Below are positions 5,168-6,111 of a DNA stretch of 6,111 nt, in pieces; positions within the stretch are counted from its first letter, which is position 1; the number at the start of each line of letters is the position of its first letter. The notes beneath the pieces are model-generated. The model made no database searches and was not told the origin of the DNA. It saw only the letters and a program-made list of their open reading frames with translations. The DNA lies in assembly GCA_035299425.1 (NCBI GenBank), contig DATGWP010000050.1, forward strand, positions 1 to 6,111. The letters run 5' to 3'. This DNA is from Bog-950 sp035299425. Its GTDB lineage: Bacteria > Bacteroidota > Bacteroidia > Chitinophagales > LD1. The position numbers were made by a program, and so were the translations under genes.

Positions 5168-6111
5168 ATGAATAAAGTTTACAACACGCTTTTAAGTGCA
5201 TTGATTCTTTTGGGATTTAGCTTTTCGCTTCAGGCGCAACAGTGCGATGTAATTTATTGCGCTCCTAATGGTGCCAGCGGCCCGGGTGCAGGCACCAGAG
5301 CCAACCCGGCCAGTTTACAATATGCGCTGCAAACATTGGTAACACCTACCAGCAATCGCTTGTACCTGGCCCAAGGCGTGTATAATACAGCGGCAGAAAT
5401 TCAGCTCACTAACAATTTGATTATAGAAGGAGGGTTTGACCAAACTACATGGGTAAAAAGCAATGTGCCACCTACCGTTATACACCGGGGCAATAACATA
5501 GTGCTGCCACCACCTGCAAATGGCACAGGTGTAATAGCGGGATTCAATGTTTCAGGTTTCAGATTGCAAGACCTTACTTTAGAGATGGATACGCCCAACG
5601 GGGTTGCGGCTACGGCATACGGTGTATACCTGAATGGTTGCAGCAACTACAACATAGTGCGCTGCTTTGTAACCAGCGCCGATGGCACACCGGGCGCCAG
5701 CGGAGCGCCGGGTGCAGCGGGAACACCGGGAGCAAACGGTGCCAATGGCTTACCCGGTTGTAATGAAAGTTGTGTGCCGGCCGGTGGTGCAGGTGGTTTG
5801 CCGGGTGGCGGTGCCGGTGGTGCCGGTGGCCGTTGGGCAGGCTCTGCGGCTTCTAATGGGTCACCTGGCAGTTGTAATGCAGCTGGTGGTAATGGTGGAA
5901 CAGGCCCCAACTGCGGTTGTGGTTTATTTGGCAATAGCCAAAACAATAGCTGCGGTGGAAACTCTCCCACAGCCGGTGCCATGGGTACTGCCGGAACAAA
6001 TGGTGTAGCTGGAGCTAATGGCCCGGCCGGAACAATCGCTATACCGGGATTTTTCTCGCCCGGTGCTTTTGGAACAAATGGTACTGCAGGCGGAAATGGT
6101 TGCGGCGGTGG
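5168..6111 (+). CDS. Secreted beta-helix-like protein with collagen-like Gly-X-Y inserts (first 314 residues)
   Basis: The frame runs off the right edge. Residues 1-24 form a signal peptide (MNKVYN, hydrophobic core, LQAQ), cleaved before QCDV. Residues 26-170 resemble the start of a right-handed parallel beta-helix protein of the DUF1565/pectate-lyase-like kind: PNGASGPGAGTRANPASLQYA, LYLAQGVYNT, and the marker LIIEGGFDQTTW (84-95). From 172 the sequence changes abruptly to glycine-rich low complexity. Gly recurs at every third position over 173-197 (eight triplets, such as GTP, GAS, GAP) and again over 270-288 (six triplets), with GGAGG-type runs between and after. At least 11 cysteines are spread through the visible part, unusual for collagen-like repeats and consistent with an exported, disulfide-linked protein. 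A surface or matrix role is inferred; no enzyme motif is visible. A T9SS domain would be expected at the unseen C-terminus. It is transcribed away from the leftward operon and has its own candidate promoter. Confidence 0.82.
   Translation, partial: MNKVYNTLLSALILLGFSFSLQAQQCDVIYCAPNGASGPGAGTRANPASLQYALQTLVTPTSNRLYLAQGVYNTAAEIQLTNNLIIEGGFDQTTWVKSNVPPTVIHRGNNIVLPPPANGTGVIAGFNVSGFRLQDLTLEMDTPNGVAATAYGVYLNGCSNYNIVRCFVTSADGTPGASGAPGAAGTPGANGANGLPGCNESCVPAGGAGGLPGGGAGGAGGRWAGSAASNGSPGSCNAAGGNGGTGPNCGCGLFGNSQNNSCGGNSPTAGAMGTAGTNGVAGANGPAGTIAIPGFFSPGAFGTNGTAGGNGCGG
5810..5827 (+). repeat. Perfect 9-base tandem duplication inside the Gly-rich region
   Basis: GGTGCCGGT occurs twice in direct succession, encoding Gly-Ala-Gly twice (residues 215-220), and continues into a third partial copy. 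It is in frame, so gain or loss of units by slippage would change repeat length without shifting the frame. Confidence 0.7.

Noticed and set aside
5647..5982. Open frame on the minus strand giving a proline- and alanine-rich protein
   Set aside because: It is the antisense image of the Gly-rich coding region: GGN/GCN codons read backwards give Pro and Ala/Gly-poor sequence. There is no independent sign of coding.
5682..6008. Plus-strand frame of 108 residues inside the secreted protein gene
   Set aside because: It is an off-frame shadow of the Gly-rich repeats, with Arg/Val-rich, unnatural composition, while the 5168 frame has a signal peptide and domain structure.
1..6111. CRISPR arrays, tRNA or rRNA genes, transposases and phage genes
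   Set aside because: I found no spaced direct repeats, no cloverleaf with a CCA-type end, no rRNA-like stretch and no transposase or integrase motifs.

Overview
The window looks like a piece of a Bacteroidota chromosome (Chitinophagales/Sphingobacteriales-like; this is inference from gene content). The main reasons are a type IX secretion (T9SS) C-terminal sorting domain on one protein, promoter-like elements of the Bacteroidota TTG-N19-TAnnTTTG type, near-absent Shine-Dalgarno sequences, and a signal peptide ending in the 'QAQ' style common in this phylum. Base composition is moderate: about 47% G+C in a 180-base hand count inside the cbs gene.

Layout, left to right. (1) 1-914, minus strand: the N-terminal 304 residues of a FemAB-like/GNAT-superfamily acyltransferase, cut by the left edge. 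(2) 965-993: a strong rho-independent terminator reading leftward, closing the next gene. (3) 1015-2625, minus: a secreted multidomain protein with signal peptide, c-type heme motif, a two-domain copper monooxygenase of the peptidylglycine/dopamine hydroxylase type with all six expected copper ligands visible, and a T9SS sorting domain. (4) 2626-2784: intergenic, with a candidate promoter and a hairpin-forming repeat. (5) 2785-3030, minus: an unrecognised small acidic protein of lower G+C. (6) 3058-4419, minus: cystathionine beta-synthase with a C-terminal CBS-domain pair. (7) 4483-4995, minus: a YkgJ-type cysteine-cluster protein. (8) 4996-5167: a divergent intergenic region with a large inverted repeat and candidate promoters on both sides. 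(9) 5168-6111, plus: the start of a large secreted beta-helix-like protein carrying collagen-like Gly-X-Y inserts, cut by the right edge.

The three minus-strand genes at 4995-2785 are spaced 63 and 27 bases apart and may be one transcript: cysteine-cluster protein, cystathionine beta-synthase, small protein. The copper/heme protein has its own candidate promoter and terminator and is probably monocistronic. The most unusual gene is that heme-copper-T9SS fusion, which places an electron carrier and a monooxygenase on one exported polypeptide. The collagen-like beta-helix protein is the second point of interest. I see no mobile element, CRISPR array, RNA gene or defence system, and no clear evidence of a wholly new multi-gene system.
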